Source: an uncultured Gammaproteobacteria bacterium
Lineage (GTDB): Bacteria > Pseudomonadota > Gammaproteobacteria > DRJJ01
DNA: 41,737 nt
Direction of reading: 5' to 3'
NCBI GenBank assembly: GCA_947258795.1
Contig: CAMYJU010000027.1
Coordinates: 4,299 to 46,035 of the forward strand
Shown here: one piece after another, positions 28,697 to 37,904 of the stretch
How the letters are laid out: every line of letters begins with the position of its first letter
How positions within the stretch are numbered: position 1 is the first letter of the stretch
The notes under the pieces: generated by a model
Database searches by the model: none
Seen by the model: the letters and a program-made list of their open reading frames with translations, nothing else
Told to the model about the DNA's origin: nothing
Translations under genes and position numbers: made by a program

Positions 28697-30159
28697 GTGC
28701 CGAGACACTGCTGCTGACAATCCTTCTTCTGCCGCTGGTGGGCGCAGCCGGCATTATCATTACCCGTCACAACCCTGATGTCAGAGAGGGGGTGACGCTG
28801 TTGAGTTCGGCGCTGATTGCCATCCTGGTGATAGTGCTGGCCACCCGGTTTTTTGATGGAGAGGTGTTTGCCCTCACCCTGATCGAGCCACTACCGGGCA
28901 TTGCCATCGCCTTTGAGATCGAGGCGCTGGGTATGCTGTTTGCATTGGTTGCCGGGATACTGTGGGTGGTGACCTCAATCTACGCCATCGGCTATATGCG
29001 TGGCCATCATGAAAAAAATCAAACGCGATTCTTCGCCGCATTTGCGGTTTCTATCGCCGCGACCATGGGCATTGCCTTCTCGGCCAACCTGATTACACTT
29101 TTCTTCTTCTATGAGCTATTGACCCTTGCCACCTATCCACTGGTCACCCATGCCGGCACCGCGGAGGCGAAGCGGGGCGGACGGGTTTATCTCGGCATTT
29201 TGCTGGGTACATCCATCGGCCTCTTCCTGCTGGGAATTCTGGTGACATGGACCCTGACCGGCCGGGTCGACTTCCAGGCAGGCGGTATACTGTCCGGCCA
29301 TATTGATCCCGCCTGGGCCGGTCTGCTCTACGCGCTGTTCCTGTTCGGTATTGGCAAGGCCGCCGTGATGCCCTTTCACCGCTGGCTACCGGCGGCAATG
29401 GTGGCACCGACACCGGTCAGTGCCCTGTTGCATGCGGTCGCCGTAGTCAAGGCAGGTGTTTTCACCTTGCTCAAGGTGTCGATCTACATCTTCGGTGGTG
29501 AATTCATCCTGTCCAATGACATCACCGGCGGTCTGATCTGGGTGGCGGCAGCCACCATATTGATCGCCTCCCTGGTTGCGATGACTAAGGACAATCTCAA
29601 GGCACGGCTGGCCTACTCCACCGTCAGCCAACTGAGCTACATTGTACTGGGGGCTATGTTGGCCAGCAAAGCGGGACTGATCGGCGCCTCCGTACATATT
29701 GCGATGCATGCCTTTGCCAAGATCACCCTGTTTTTTGCTGCTGGCGCCATCCTGGTCGCCAGTCATAAAAAACGGGTCAGTGAGCTGAACGGGCTGGGTC
29801 GCGCCATGCCCATCACCTTTGTGGCCTTCTTCATCGGCACCTTGAGCATCATCGGTTTACCACCCTTCGGTGGCATGTGGGGCAAGTGGTATCTTGGTCT
29901 GGGTGCGGTTGAGGCGGGACAGTTGTTACTACTTGCAGTGTTGATGATCAGTTCACTGCTCAATATTATCTATCTGCTGCCCATCCCTATCCGGGCTTTT
30001 TTCAGTAAACCGGAGAGCGGTGAACACTATACGGAGATCGCGGAAGCGCCGAAGTCGATGCTGCTGGCCATGGTGCTCACCTCGAGCGCCTGCGTCATCC
30101 TCTTCTTTTACCCCGACCCCTTCTATCGACTGGCGGGTTTAGCTGCCGGAGGCTACTGA
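28693..30159 (+). CDS. Antiporter-like subunit 2 (NuoL/MrpA-N-like)
   Basis: A 488-residue multi-helix protein of the same family. The key Glu in LFFFYELLTLATYPLV and Lys in FGIGKAAVMPFHRWLP are present, with the APTPVSALLHAVAVVKAG stretch typical of NuoL and MrpA N-terminal domains. It probably fills the place of the MrpA channel domain, whose C-terminal part is encoded separately upstream. Starts 4 bp inside mrpD and ends one base before the next gene. Confidence 0.88.
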   Translation: MSAETLLLTILLLPLVGAAGIIITRHNPDVREGVTLLSSALIAILVIVLATRFFDGEVFALTLIEPLPGIAIAFEIEALGMLFALVAGILWVVTSIYAIGYMRGHHEKNQTRFFAAFAVSIAATMGIAFSANLITLFFFYELLTLATYPLVTHAGTAEAKRGGRVYLGILLGTSIGLFLLGILVTWTLTGRVDFQAGGILSGHIDPAWAGLLYALFLFGIGKAAVMPFHRWLPAAMVAPTPVSALLHAVAVVKAGVFTLLKVSIYIFGGEFILSNDITGGLIWVAAATILIASLVAMTKDNLKARLAYSTVSQLSYIVLGAMLASKAGLIGASVHIAMHAFAKITLFFAAGAILVASHKKRVSELNGLGRAMPITFVAFFIGTLSIIGLPPFGGMWGKWYLGLGAVEAGQLLLLAVLMISSLLNIIYLLPIPIRAFFSKPESGEHYTEIAEAPKSMLLAMVLTSSACVILFFYPDPFYRLAGLAAGGY

Positions 30160-30160
30160 C

Positions 30161-30415
30161 ATGTCAGATGAAAAAGAAAAAATCCATATTTTTGACCGGC
30201 CGGAGAACGTCAATCGCTTGCTCAAGGGATTCTATGCCATTTGCATTCTGTTGGCCCTGGCCGACTTTGTGCTGCATCGCCACATCGGTTTCGACTGGGA
30301 GAAGATACCGGCCTTTTATGCCCTGTACGGTTTTGTCGCCTGCGTTCTACTGGTTCTCATTGCAAAGCAAATGCGCAAGGTCTTGATGCGCAAGGAAGAC
30401 TATTACGATGAGTGA
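30161..30415 (+). CDS. Small two-helix membrane protein in the Mrp operon
   Basis: An 84-residue protein with hydrophobic segments near 23-40 (GFYAICILLALADFVL) and 52-69 (FYALYGFVACVLLVLIA), and a charged cytoplasmic tail rich in K, R, D and E. No family name comes to mind. It starts one base after subunit 2 and overlaps subunit 3 by 8 bp, so it is almost certainly a structural or assembly part of this Mrp variant. Confidence 0.8.
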   Translation: MSDEKEKIHIFDRPENVNRLLKGFYAICILLALADFVLHRHIGFDWEKIPAFYALYGFVACVLLVLIAKQMRKVLMRKEDYYDE

Positions 30416-32114
30416 GCTACCCCCGTTTCTGCTCTATTTTGCAGCGGCACTTTTAGTTGCAGTTACCCGCGGTCTGCCGAGACAGCTGATACTGCTGGCA
30501 ACTCCGGTGGTTACCGGGCTCTATCTCTGGCTGGGTATCAATCCCGGCACCGATGTCGCTTATACCCTGATGAGCTATGAGCTGAGCTTCCTGCGGACGG
30601 ACAAGCTCAGCCTGCTGTTTGGCTACCTGTTCTGTATTGCCAGCTTTTTCGCGGTCATCTTCGCCCTCCATGTGCAGGACACAAAACAGCATGTTGCCGG
30701 CATGATCTATGCGGGCAGCGCTCTGGGTGCGGTCTTTTCCGGTGACTTGATTAGCCTGTTCATTTTCTGGGAGCTGCTGGCGATTAGTTCCGTGTTTCTC
30801 ATCTGGGCACGCGGCACGGAGCGGGCATTGAAGGCCGGCATGCGCTACCTGGTCTATCAGGTCCTGTCGGGGGTGCTGCTGCTGGCTGGGGCACTGGTCT
30901 ACTACCACAACACAGGCACCCTGGCATTTAACCACATCGGTCTGGATGCAGGTGTTGCAGGCTGGTTGATCTTTATCGCCTTTGGCATCAAATGTGCCTT
31001 TCCGTTCCTGCACAGCTGGCTTACCGATGGCTATCCCGAGGCAACCGTGACTGGCACGGTGTTTCTCTCCGCGTTTACCACCAAGGTTGCCGTCTACTCC
31101 CTGGCACGAGGCTTTGCGGGTGAAGAGATCATGATCTATATCGGTGTCACCATGGCCTGCTTCCCGATTTTCTACGCGGTTATCGAGAATGACCTGCGCC
31201 GGGTGCTGGCCTACAGCCTGATTAACCAGGTTGGCTTCATGGTGACGGGTATTGGTATTGGCACCGCTCTGGCGCTGAACGGTGCCGTTGCCCACGCCTT
31301 TAGTGACGTGATCTTCAAAGGCTTGCTGTTTATGAGCATGGGTGCGGTGCTCTACCGGGTCGGCAACATTAATGGCTCGGACCTGGGTGGACTCTACAAG
31401 TCCATGCCCAAAACCACCGCGCTTTGCATTATCGGTGCACTGTCCATTTCCGCATTCCCGTTGTTCAGTGGTTTTGTCAGCAAGTCGATGGTGATGACCG
31501 CACTGATGCAGGAGAACCATGGCTATTTCTGGCTATTGATGCTGTTCGCCTCGGCCGGCGTCTTCCACCACGCGGGTATCAAGATCCCGTATTTTGCCTT
31601 CTTCCACCACGATTCCGGCATACGTACCGAAGAGGCACCCCGCAACATGCTGGTTGCAATGGGTGTGGCTGCAGCTCTCTGTATCTTTATTGGCACCCAG
31701 CCACAATATCTCTATGCGTTGCTGCCCTGGGAGGTGGAATACTGGCCCTATGACCTGACCCATGTGCTGGCGCAGACGCAGTTACTCTTTTTCTCCGCCC
31801 TGGCCTTTGTCTGGTTGAATAAACAAGGACTGTATCCACCTGAGCTACACTCGGTCAACCTGGATGCGGAGTGGTTCTATCGCAGGTTATTGCCTGCTGG
31901 CGCGCAACGAACCCTGTACCTTCTGCGCAGTGCAAAAGAATCTACGCTGACAACAGTAACGACACACATGCAGGGTATGCAAAATGAATTCAGCAAATCT
32001 CCAATGGCCAAATACCATCTCTCGGAGAGTTGGCCTACCGGGAGCATGGTCTTCTGGATTTCAGCTATCCTTGCTGCTTTTCTGTTGCTGGATCTCTTTG
32101 GTTTGGGGCGTTAG
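30408..32114 (+). CDS. Antiporter-like subunit 3 (NuoM/MrpD-like, extended)
   Basis: A 568-residue third member of the family. Helix-5 Glu (LFIFWELLAISSVF) and helix-7 Lys (FGIKCAFPFLHSWLTDGYPE) are kept, so it may form another working channel. The last 100 residues extend beyond the usual core, with LDAEWFYRRLLP, an amphipathic stretch and a final helix (FWISAILAAFLLLDLFGLG), reminiscent of the lateral arm of NuoL. It ends the operon; no terminator hairpin is seen. Confidence 0.88.
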   Translation: MSELPPFLLYFAAALLVAVTRGLPRQLILLATPVVTGLYLWLGINPGTDVAYTLMSYELSFLRTDKLSLLFGYLFCIASFFAVIFALHVQDTKQHVAGMIYAGSALGAVFSGDLISLFIFWELLAISSVFLIWARGTERALKAGMRYLVYQVLSGVLLLAGALVYYHNTGTLAFNHIGLDAGVAGWLIFIAFGIKCAFPFLHSWLTDGYPEATVTGTVFLSAFTTKVAVYSLARGFAGEEIMIYIGVTMACFPIFYAVIENDLRRVLAYSLINQVGFMVTGIGIGTALALNGAVAHAFSDVIFKGLLFMSMGAVLYRVGNINGSDLGGLYKSMPKTTALCIIGALSISAFPLFSGFVSKSMVMTALMQENHGYFWLLMLFASAGVFHHAGIKIPYFAFFHHDSGIRTEEAPRNMLVAMGVAAALCIFIGTQPQYLYALLPWEVEYWPYDLTHVLAQTQLLFFSALAFVWLNKQGLYPPELHSVNLDAEWFYRRLLPAGAQRTLYLLRSAKESTLTTVTTHMQGMQNEFSKSPMAKYHLSESWPTGSMVFWISAILAAFLLLDLFGLGR

Positions 32115-32142
32115 CTTGAAGTGGCTTAAGTAGTGCAGGTGA

Positions 32143-32349
32143 GGCGACTGTACGCCACGCGATGAAGTGCCGGCGCTCGTCGCCAAAATCGAGCCTGACC
32201 TGCTTGTCATGGGTACCGTGGCGCGCACTGGGATTCCCGGGTTTATAGTAGGTAACACTGTAGAAACCATCCTCAACCGGATTGACTGGTCGCTACTTGC
32301 AATAAAGCTGCCCGGGTTTGTGACCCCGGTGACCCTGCCAAAGCGATAG
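32143..32349 (+). pseudogene. Universal stress protein fragment
   Basis: An open stretch reading EVPALVAKIEPDLLVMGTVA then RTGIPGFIVGNTVETILNRI, ending in VTLPKR. This is the C-terminal third of an UspE-like protein including the GTVxRTGIPGxxxGN nucleotide-binding loop. There is no start or N-terminal domain before it (a TGA lies in frame at 32140), so it is a decayed leftover between the Mrp operon and the iron transporter. Confidence 0.75.
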
Positions 32350-32375
32350 GGAATCAGGTAAATAATGAAAAGCGC

Positions 32376-32404
32376 TTGACTTATAAATGAGAATCATTAT
32401 CTTT
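32376..32404 (+). promoter_or_regulatory. Promoter with Fur box for fbpABC
   Basis: TTGACT (32376-32381) and TATCTT (32399-32404) are separated by 17 bases. Between and over them, 32383-32401 matches the 19-bp Fur consensus at 15 positions (right half AATCATTATC is perfect). Iron-bound Fur would therefore block RNA polymerase. It lies 64 bp before fbpA. Confidence 0.8.
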
Positions 32405-32467
32405 TCGTTTTACGATTTTGATACGATCCGGGTGCGGGCCGTTAACTGACCCTTTCGAGGCTTTGAC

Positions 32468-33460
32468 ATGAAGAAAACCATCATCGCGCTGCTGTGCCTG
32501 GCCGTTTCGCTACCCATTTATGCCACAGACACCGTCACCGTCTATTCGGCACGCAAGGAACACCTGATCAAACCCCTGTTCGATGCCTATACCGAAAAGA
32601 CCGGGGTACAGATCCGCTACATCACTGACAAGGCCGGCCCCCTGCTGGCTCGCCTGAAGGCCGAAGGCACCAACACCCCTGCCGATATACTGATGACCGT
32701 CGATGCCGGCAATCTGTGGCAGGCAGCCGAATCTGGTGTACTTAGCCAGGTTGAGTCTGAAGTCCTGAATAAGAATGTCCCTGCCCACCTGCGCGATCCT
32801 GATAACCAGTGGTTCGGCCTGTCGATCCGCGCACGTACCATTGTTTACAGCACTGATCGCGTAAATCCCGAAGAACTGACTACCTACGAAGACCTGGCCG
32901 ATCCCAAATGGAAGGGCCGCCTGTGTCTACGCACCTCAAAGAAGGTTTATAACCAGTCATTGGTCGCCATGATGATCACCCGTCACGGCGAGGAAAAAAC
33001 CCGCCAGATCATCGAAGGCTGGGTAGCCAACCTGGCCACACAACCCTTCTCCAACGATACCAAAACCATGCAGGCCATTGCCGCCGGTCAGTGTGATGCC
33101 GGTATCGTCAACACCTACTACTTTGGCCGTCTGCAGCAGAAAGACCCTGATGTGAAGCTGGCCCTATTCTGGCCAAACCAGGACAGCACCGGTGTACACG
33201 TAAACATCTCTGGTGCCGGCATCACTAAAAACGCCAAAAACCGAGATGCTGCCATCAAGCTGCTTGAATGGCTGTCTTCTGAAGAAGCGCAGCAGAAGTT
33301 CGCTGCTCTGAACATGGAGTATCCTGTGAATCCCGCTGTTGCCCCGGATGCGGTGGTTTCTGCATGGGGTAATTTCAAGGGTGACGATCTCAATGTTGCG
33401 CAGGCCGGCAAGCTACAGACCCAGGCTATCAAGCTGATGGATCGTGCCGGATATCGATAA
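32468..33460 (+). CDS. fbpA: Ferric iron ABC transporter, periplasmic binding protein
   Basis: A 330-residue exported protein of the FbpA/FutA/IdiA group that binds free ferric iron in the periplasm. The signal peptide runs to about residue 19 (AVSLPIYA). VTVYSARKEHLIKPLFDAYT, LLARLKAEG and ADILMTVDAGNLW match the family; the paired iron-binding tyrosines are probably in NTYYFGR. GAGG lies 8 bases before the ATG. Permease and ATPase genes follow at once, and a Fur box precedes it. Confidence 0.93.
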   Translation: MKKTIIALLCLAVSLPIYATDTVTVYSARKEHLIKPLFDAYTEKTGVQIRYITDKAGPLLARLKAEGTNTPADILMTVDAGNLWQAAESGVLSQVESEVLNKNVPAHLRDPDNQWFGLSIRARTIVYSTDRVNPEELTTYEDLADPKWKGRLCLRTSKKVYNQSLVAMMITRHGEEKTRQIIEGWVANLATQPFSNDTKTMQAIAAGQCDAGIVNTYYFGRLQQKDPDVKLALFWPNQDSTGVHVNISGAGITKNAKNRDAAIKLLEWLSSEEAQQKFAALNMEYPVNPAVAPDAVVSAWGNFKGDDLNVAQAGKLQTQAIKLMDRAGYR

Positions 33461-33478
33461 TCAGGCATAATACAGTGC

Positions 33479-35152
33479 ATGCATGATATCACACCGAATG
33501 CGTCTGCCCTGCGGTCAGGCAAACGGACAGGCCTGTTTACCGGACAGCTCAATAAATGGCATTACGCAAGCGGAGCCATGGCCCTGCTTGTTGCCGTTCC
33601 ACTTCTGGTCGTATTTTCGGGCTGGCTGCAACCCAGCACCGATATCTGGTCACACCTGGCCGAAACCCTCCTTAGTCAGCTCTTCATCAACACCATTAAG
33701 CTGGTTATCGGTGTGGGTCTTGGCGTCATGCTCCTGGGTGTTTCACTCGCCTGGCTGACGGCCCGCTGTGACTTTCCCGGTCGCCGTCTGTTCGACTGGA
33801 TGCTGATGCTGCCACTCGCTATTCCTGCCTATGTCATGGCCTTCGTGGCTATTGGCCTGCTCGATTTCTCTGGCCCGGTGCAGACAGCACTACGCGACTG
33901 GCTGGGCGCTGGTAACTTCTGGTTCCCCCGGATCCGTTCCACCGGTGGCGTCATATTTGTAATGGTGCTGGTGCTTTACCCCTATGTATACATGCTGGCC
34001 AGGACAGCCTTTCTAACCCAGGGACGTTCCACCCTGGAGGCCGCACAAACCCTGGGATACGGGCCACTCGGTGTGTTCTGGCACGTCGCCTTACCCATGG
34101 CGCGGCCTGCCATCGTTGCGGGGACTTCACTGGCCTTGATGGAGACGCTGGCCGACTTCGGTACGGTAGCGACCTTTAACTACGACACATTCACCACTGC
34201 CATCTACAAGGCCTGGTTCGGTTTCTTTAGCCTGCAGGCTGCATCGCAACTGGCCTCGCTACTACTGCTGTTTGTCTTCCTAAGTCTGATGACTGAGCGA
34301 CTCACCCGTAAGCGTTCCGATTACCATGACACCATGCGTAGTGGGCAAACGCCGCGCTTCAGATTTCAGGGTTGGCGCGGATGGAGCATCACTGCCCTGC
34401 TCGGCCTGTTCTTCTCACTGGCCTTCCTGCTGCCTTTTATACAGTTATGCCTATGGGCCTTCGAGGCTGTGAGCAAAGAACTCGATGCGCGCTATCTGGG
34501 TTTGCTCTACCATACCCTGGTGCTTGGCTTGCTTGCTGCACTGGTTACCACGGCGGGTGCTTTGGTGATTGGATTTGCTCGTCGCTACCAACCTGACCGC
34601 CTCACTTCCATCACAGCAACCACTGCCACCCTGGGTTATGCCTTGCCTGGTTCTGTTCTGGCGGTCGGTATCATGATCGTGGTAACCCAGGTCGACAGTC
34701 TCATCCATACCCTGCTGGCAAGCCTGGGCAATCCCGCTACAGGCCAGATCCTGAGTGGCAGTGTCTTTGCACTGGTACTTGCCTACGTCATTCGATTCAT
34801 GGCCGTGGCTCATGGCCCGGTAGAGACGGGGCTCTCACGCATCAAGCACAGTCTTCCTGAGGCTGCGCGCACGCTGGGGGCGACACCACCTCATGTGCTG
34901 ACTAAAATTTATCTGCCCCTACTCAGGCCCGGACTGTTCACTGCCATGCTGCTGGTAATGGTGGACACCATGAAAGAAATGCCGGCCACCCTGCTGATGC
35001 GCCCTTTTGGCTGGGATACACTGGCTGTTCGAATCTATGAAATGACCTCGGAAGGCGAATGGGAACGTGCTGCCCTGCCAGCAATTACGCTGGTACTGGT
35101 AGGCCTGCTACCTGTCATTCTTCTGGTAAGAAAAACACTTCAGGATCGCTGA
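33479..35152 (+). CDS. fbpB: Ferric iron ABC transporter, fused permease
   Basis: A 557-residue inner-membrane permease with two homologous halves of about six helices each, the FbpB/CysW-duplicated form. Each half has an EAA-type loop: LEAAQTLGYGPLGVFWHVALP and LPEAARTLGATPPHVL with IYLPLLRPG, which dock on the ATPase. It starts 18 bp after fbpA and ends 6 bp before fbpC. Confidence 0.93.
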   Translation: MHDITPNASALRSGKRTGLFTGQLNKWHYASGAMALLVAVPLLVVFSGWLQPSTDIWSHLAETLLSQLFINTIKLVIGVGLGVMLLGVSLAWLTARCDFPGRRLFDWMLMLPLAIPAYVMAFVAIGLLDFSGPVQTALRDWLGAGNFWFPRIRSTGGVIFVMVLVLYPYVYMLARTAFLTQGRSTLEAAQTLGYGPLGVFWHVALPMARPAIVAGTSLALMETLADFGTVATFNYDTFTTAIYKAWFGFFSLQAASQLASLLLLFVFLSLMTERLTRKRSDYHDTMRSGQTPRFRFQGWRGWSITALLGLFFSLAFLLPFIQLCLWAFEAVSKELDARYLGLLYHTLVLGLLAALVTTAGALVIGFARRYQPDRLTSITATTATLGYALPGSVLAVGIMIVVTQVDSLIHTLLASLGNPATGQILSGSVFALVLAYVIRFMAVAHGPVETGLSRIKHSLPEAARTLGATPPHVLTKIYLPLLRPGLFTAMLLVMVDTMKEMPATLLMRPFGWDTLAVRIYEMTSEGEWERAALPAITLVLVGLLPVILLVRKTLQDR

Positions 35153-35158
35153 TCATAT

Positions 35159-36247
35159 ATGGACCTGTTACTCGAAGTTAATGACCTACGCTGCGGCTAC
35201 AATAATCAAGCCGTGGTCGATGGAATGGATCTTCATATAGCCCCTGGTAAACTGGTCAGCCTGCTAGGCCCCAGTGGCTGCGGGAAGACCACAGTGCTGC
35301 GCGCTATAGCAGGTTTCGAGCCTGTGACCTCGGGTGAAATACGGCTTAATGGCAAGATTGTTTCATCACCTGGCGTGCGCGTGCCTCCCGAGAAACGCAA
35401 CCTCGGCATGATCTTCCAGGATTACGCACTGTTTCCACATCTCACCGTTAGCGAAAACATAGCCTTTGGCCTCAGACATCACACGGCAAGAAGTCAACAG
35501 CAGGTTGTAGACCGTCTGCTCGAACTCATCGGTATGGAGGGTTATGGCAAACGCTATCCGGCCGAGTTATCTGGCGGTCAGCAGCAACGAATAGCCGTGG
35601 CACGCGCCCTGGCACCTGAACCCTCCCTGCTGCTCCTCGATGAGCCCTTTTCCAACCTGGATATAGAACTACGTGAACGCCTCGCTGTGGATGTGCGCGA
35701 CATGCTGCGCTCTCAGAATGCCACCGCCATCTTCGTCACTCACGATCAGAACGAGGCCTTCGTCATGGGAGATAAAATTGGGGTGATGAATGATCGACGC
35801 ATGCTGCAGTGGGATACCGCTTTTAACCTCTACCATGAACCCAATGACCGCTTTATTGCAGACTTTATTGGCAAGGGCAGCTTCCTTCGTGGCGAACTGA
35901 TCTCTGGCGAAACCGTCAATACCGCGCTAGGCCGCATCTCCGGCAACCGCGCTTATCCATGGCCCGAAGGCACCCCGGTCGATATACTGCTACGTCCCGA
36001 TGATGTGCTGATCGTCGAACAGAGCCCAATGCGCTGCAGCATTACCGATCGTGCTTTCATGGGTGCGGATACTCTGTACACCCTCAGGCTTGAAGATGGT
36101 GTAGAACTGTTGTCTCTGATGCCCAGTCGTTATGACTATGCTATTGGCCAGAAGGTAGGCATTGAACTGGTCATCGATCACTTCATCCTGTTCCCACTGG
36201 AACCGATTGTTGAAACAGCTCAGGCTGACCAAAAATTACCGGGATGA
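35159..36247 (+). CDS. fbpC: Ferric iron ABC transporter, ATPase
   Basis: A 362-residue ABC ATPase. Walker A G37-PSGCGKTT, Q-loop near Q87, signature LSGGQQQR at 137-144 and Walker B LLLLDEPF ending at about 164 are intact. The C-terminal third is a TOBE-like regulatory domain (PVDILLRPDDVLI). Completes the fbpABC operon for ferric uptake. Confidence 0.94.
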   Translation: MDLLLEVNDLRCGYNNQAVVDGMDLHIAPGKLVSLLGPSGCGKTTVLRAIAGFEPVTSGEIRLNGKIVSSPGVRVPPEKRNLGMIFQDYALFPHLTVSENIAFGLRHHTARSQQQVVDRLLELIGMEGYGKRYPAELSGGQQQRIAVARALAPEPSLLLLDEPFSNLDIELRERLAVDVRDMLRSQNATAIFVTHDQNEAFVMGDKIGVMNDRRMLQWDTAFNLYHEPNDRFIADFIGKGSFLRGELISGETVNTALGRISGNRAYPWPEGTPVDILLRPDDVLIVEQSPMRCSITDRAFMGADTLYTLRLEDGVELLSLMPSRYDYAIGQKVGIELVIDHFILFPLEPIVETAQADQKLPG

Positions 36248-36690
36248 GTTGCTGTTAACAATCCAGCCTTCGAGCAGGATTAGGACTATCCACACTCCGA
36301 TCGCGAAACCAATAATCAGCATGTTCGTATCGACCTGATGCATTGGAGGTTTAAGCGCCCTGCCTGCGGCCCGACAGCGATACGGTACGTGATACAATGC
36401 CCGAACAATTGACTCAACGTGTCTACGCAAAGCAGGGAAATATTCAAGCGTTGTGATGGAATTCAGTAAGAATAGCATCCTTAACTCCGTAAACACTCCA
36501 TCCTGGTACCACTCCTCGTGGCAGAAATGAGTTCGATAGCAAAGGAACGGCTGGCTAATAACCCTGGATTTTAGAAAAAGGGGCATCTATTCTAGCTAAA
36601 CTCTTATACAGATGATCCCTGGGAACAACCTAATTCATGATTGCAGAAAATAACATACTCTTGCGCGGGCTTTAATAGGAGGCAATAAAA
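36248..36690. other. Gap after fbpC
   Basis: About 440 bases without a convincing gene. A 35-codon minus-strand frame (36236-36343, MHQVDTNMLIIGFAIGVWIV at its start) encodes one hydrophobic helix but lacks a ribosome site and overlaps fbpC's end. No clear terminator was seen. An AGGAGG at about 36678 belongs to the next gene. Confidence 0.5.
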
Positions 36691-37821
36691 ATGAAACAGA
36701 ATAATGCAGTTGCGTTTGGTCCATTATTTATCGTGTTGTTAGTTGTGATAAGTCTTGCCGTGCCGTTTCCAGCATTGGCCGAAAAGTTCTCAATAGTTGT
36801 TCTCCCAGATACCCAATTTTATTCAAAGGATAATCCCTCCATATTTGAGGCACAAACCCAGTGGATCGAGCGTAACAGGGAAAAGGAGAATATCATCTAT
36901 GTGGCTCATTTGGGTGACATCGTGGACAGCAACTGTACCTCAGGCGCCACCGAATGGGGTCGTGCAGATACAGCAATGAAAACGCTAGATGACGCCAGAA
37001 TTCCCTACGGTATTTTACCTGGTAATCATGATTATGATCCAGGTAATCCATGCTCATCTACAACGGTTAATTACAATAACGGATTCCCTGCAGCTTCTGT
37101 TGATGGATTCGGACGGGCGCGGTTTTCCTACCTTGGTATTAATTATGGATCCCAAGATGGAACAACAAACGATAATAATTATACGCTTTTCGAAGATAGC
37201 GGGATTAAATTTATCGCAATTAATTTAGCTTATACTACTGACCCCTCCACGGAGATTCTTGACTGGGCCGATGGTCTGCTAAGGACCCACTTCGACAGGC
37301 ATGCGATCATCACCTCACACTTTATCCTTGAAGACAACAGTAGCACCCGGGATGATGATGGACAAATAGTATTCGGGAAGCCAGGGAGGCAAATATTTGA
37401 TAGACTGAAAGACCATGCAAATCTATTCTTGATGCTCAGCGGCCACCGCAGGGGTGAAGCCTGGCGAATCGAGAAGCGCATAGGCATGAATGATGTTCAT
37501 GTTCTACTTTCCAATTACCAAGATATTCAAATTCAACAAGGTGAAACCCCCGATTTTGGCGAATTAACACCATTCTCACCGGGTAATTCAGGATTAATGA
37601 GAATCATGCGATTTGATACTGCTAAATGTATGGTCTCTGTTACGACCTTCTCGCCTATTAATGGAACGATTTTAGAAAGCACCCGATTGGTGGACCAGGC
37701 GGATAAAGATACAAATAAACTAATGACTCAAACAACGGCATCAAACATTAGCTTTCCATTCAAGCCATTACAAATCCCATGTGCACCAAGCAATTTAAGG
37801 ATTAGCGCTCAATGGGATTAA
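36691..37821 (+). CDS. Secreted calcineurin-like metallophosphoesterase
   Basis: A 376-residue exported enzyme. A long signal peptide (PLFIVLLVVISLAVPFPALA) ends near residue 30. Dimetal motifs follow in order: LPDTQFY, HLGDIVD, GNHDYD, a later His in ITSHF and GHRRGE, typical of the calcineurin-like fold. AGGAGG precedes the ATG. Base composition looks lower in GC than the Mrp and fbp genes, and many codons end in A or T, suggesting a different origin. Substrate unknown; an extracellular nucleotidase or phospholipid phosphodiesterase is possible. Confidence 0.85.
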   Translation: MKQNNAVAFGPLFIVLLVVISLAVPFPALAEKFSIVVLPDTQFYSKDNPSIFEAQTQWIERNREKENIIYVAHLGDIVDSNCTSGATEWGRADTAMKTLDDARIPYGILPGNHDYDPGNPCSSTTVNYNNGFPAASVDGFGRARFSYLGINYGSQDGTTNDNNYTLFEDSGIKFIAINLAYTTDPSTEILDWADGLLRTHFDRHAIITSHFILEDNSSTRDDDGQIVFGKPGRQIFDRLKDHANLFLMLSGHRRGEAWRIEKRIGMNDVHVLLSNYQDIQIQQGETPDFGELTPFSPGNSGLMRIMRFDTAKCMVSVTTFSPINGTILESTRLVDQADKDTNKLMTQTTASNISFPFKPLQIPCAPSNLRISAQWD

Positions 37822-37904
37822 GAGCATGAAAGGGCACTTGATGGTGATGCAATTCAACGAATTCTTCAGCAGTAGGTAGGGCTACTCAATCTGGTGTCAA
37901 GACG

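Noticed and set aside
30453-31520. 355-codon minus-strand open frame
   Set aside because: It is the antisense of an antiporter-like subunit with intact family motifs; the composition (many H, Q, G) is that of a shadow frame.
36236-36343. 35-residue single-helix ORF after fbpC
   Set aside because: No ribosome site, overlap with the fbpC end and no promoter; mentioned only in the gap description.
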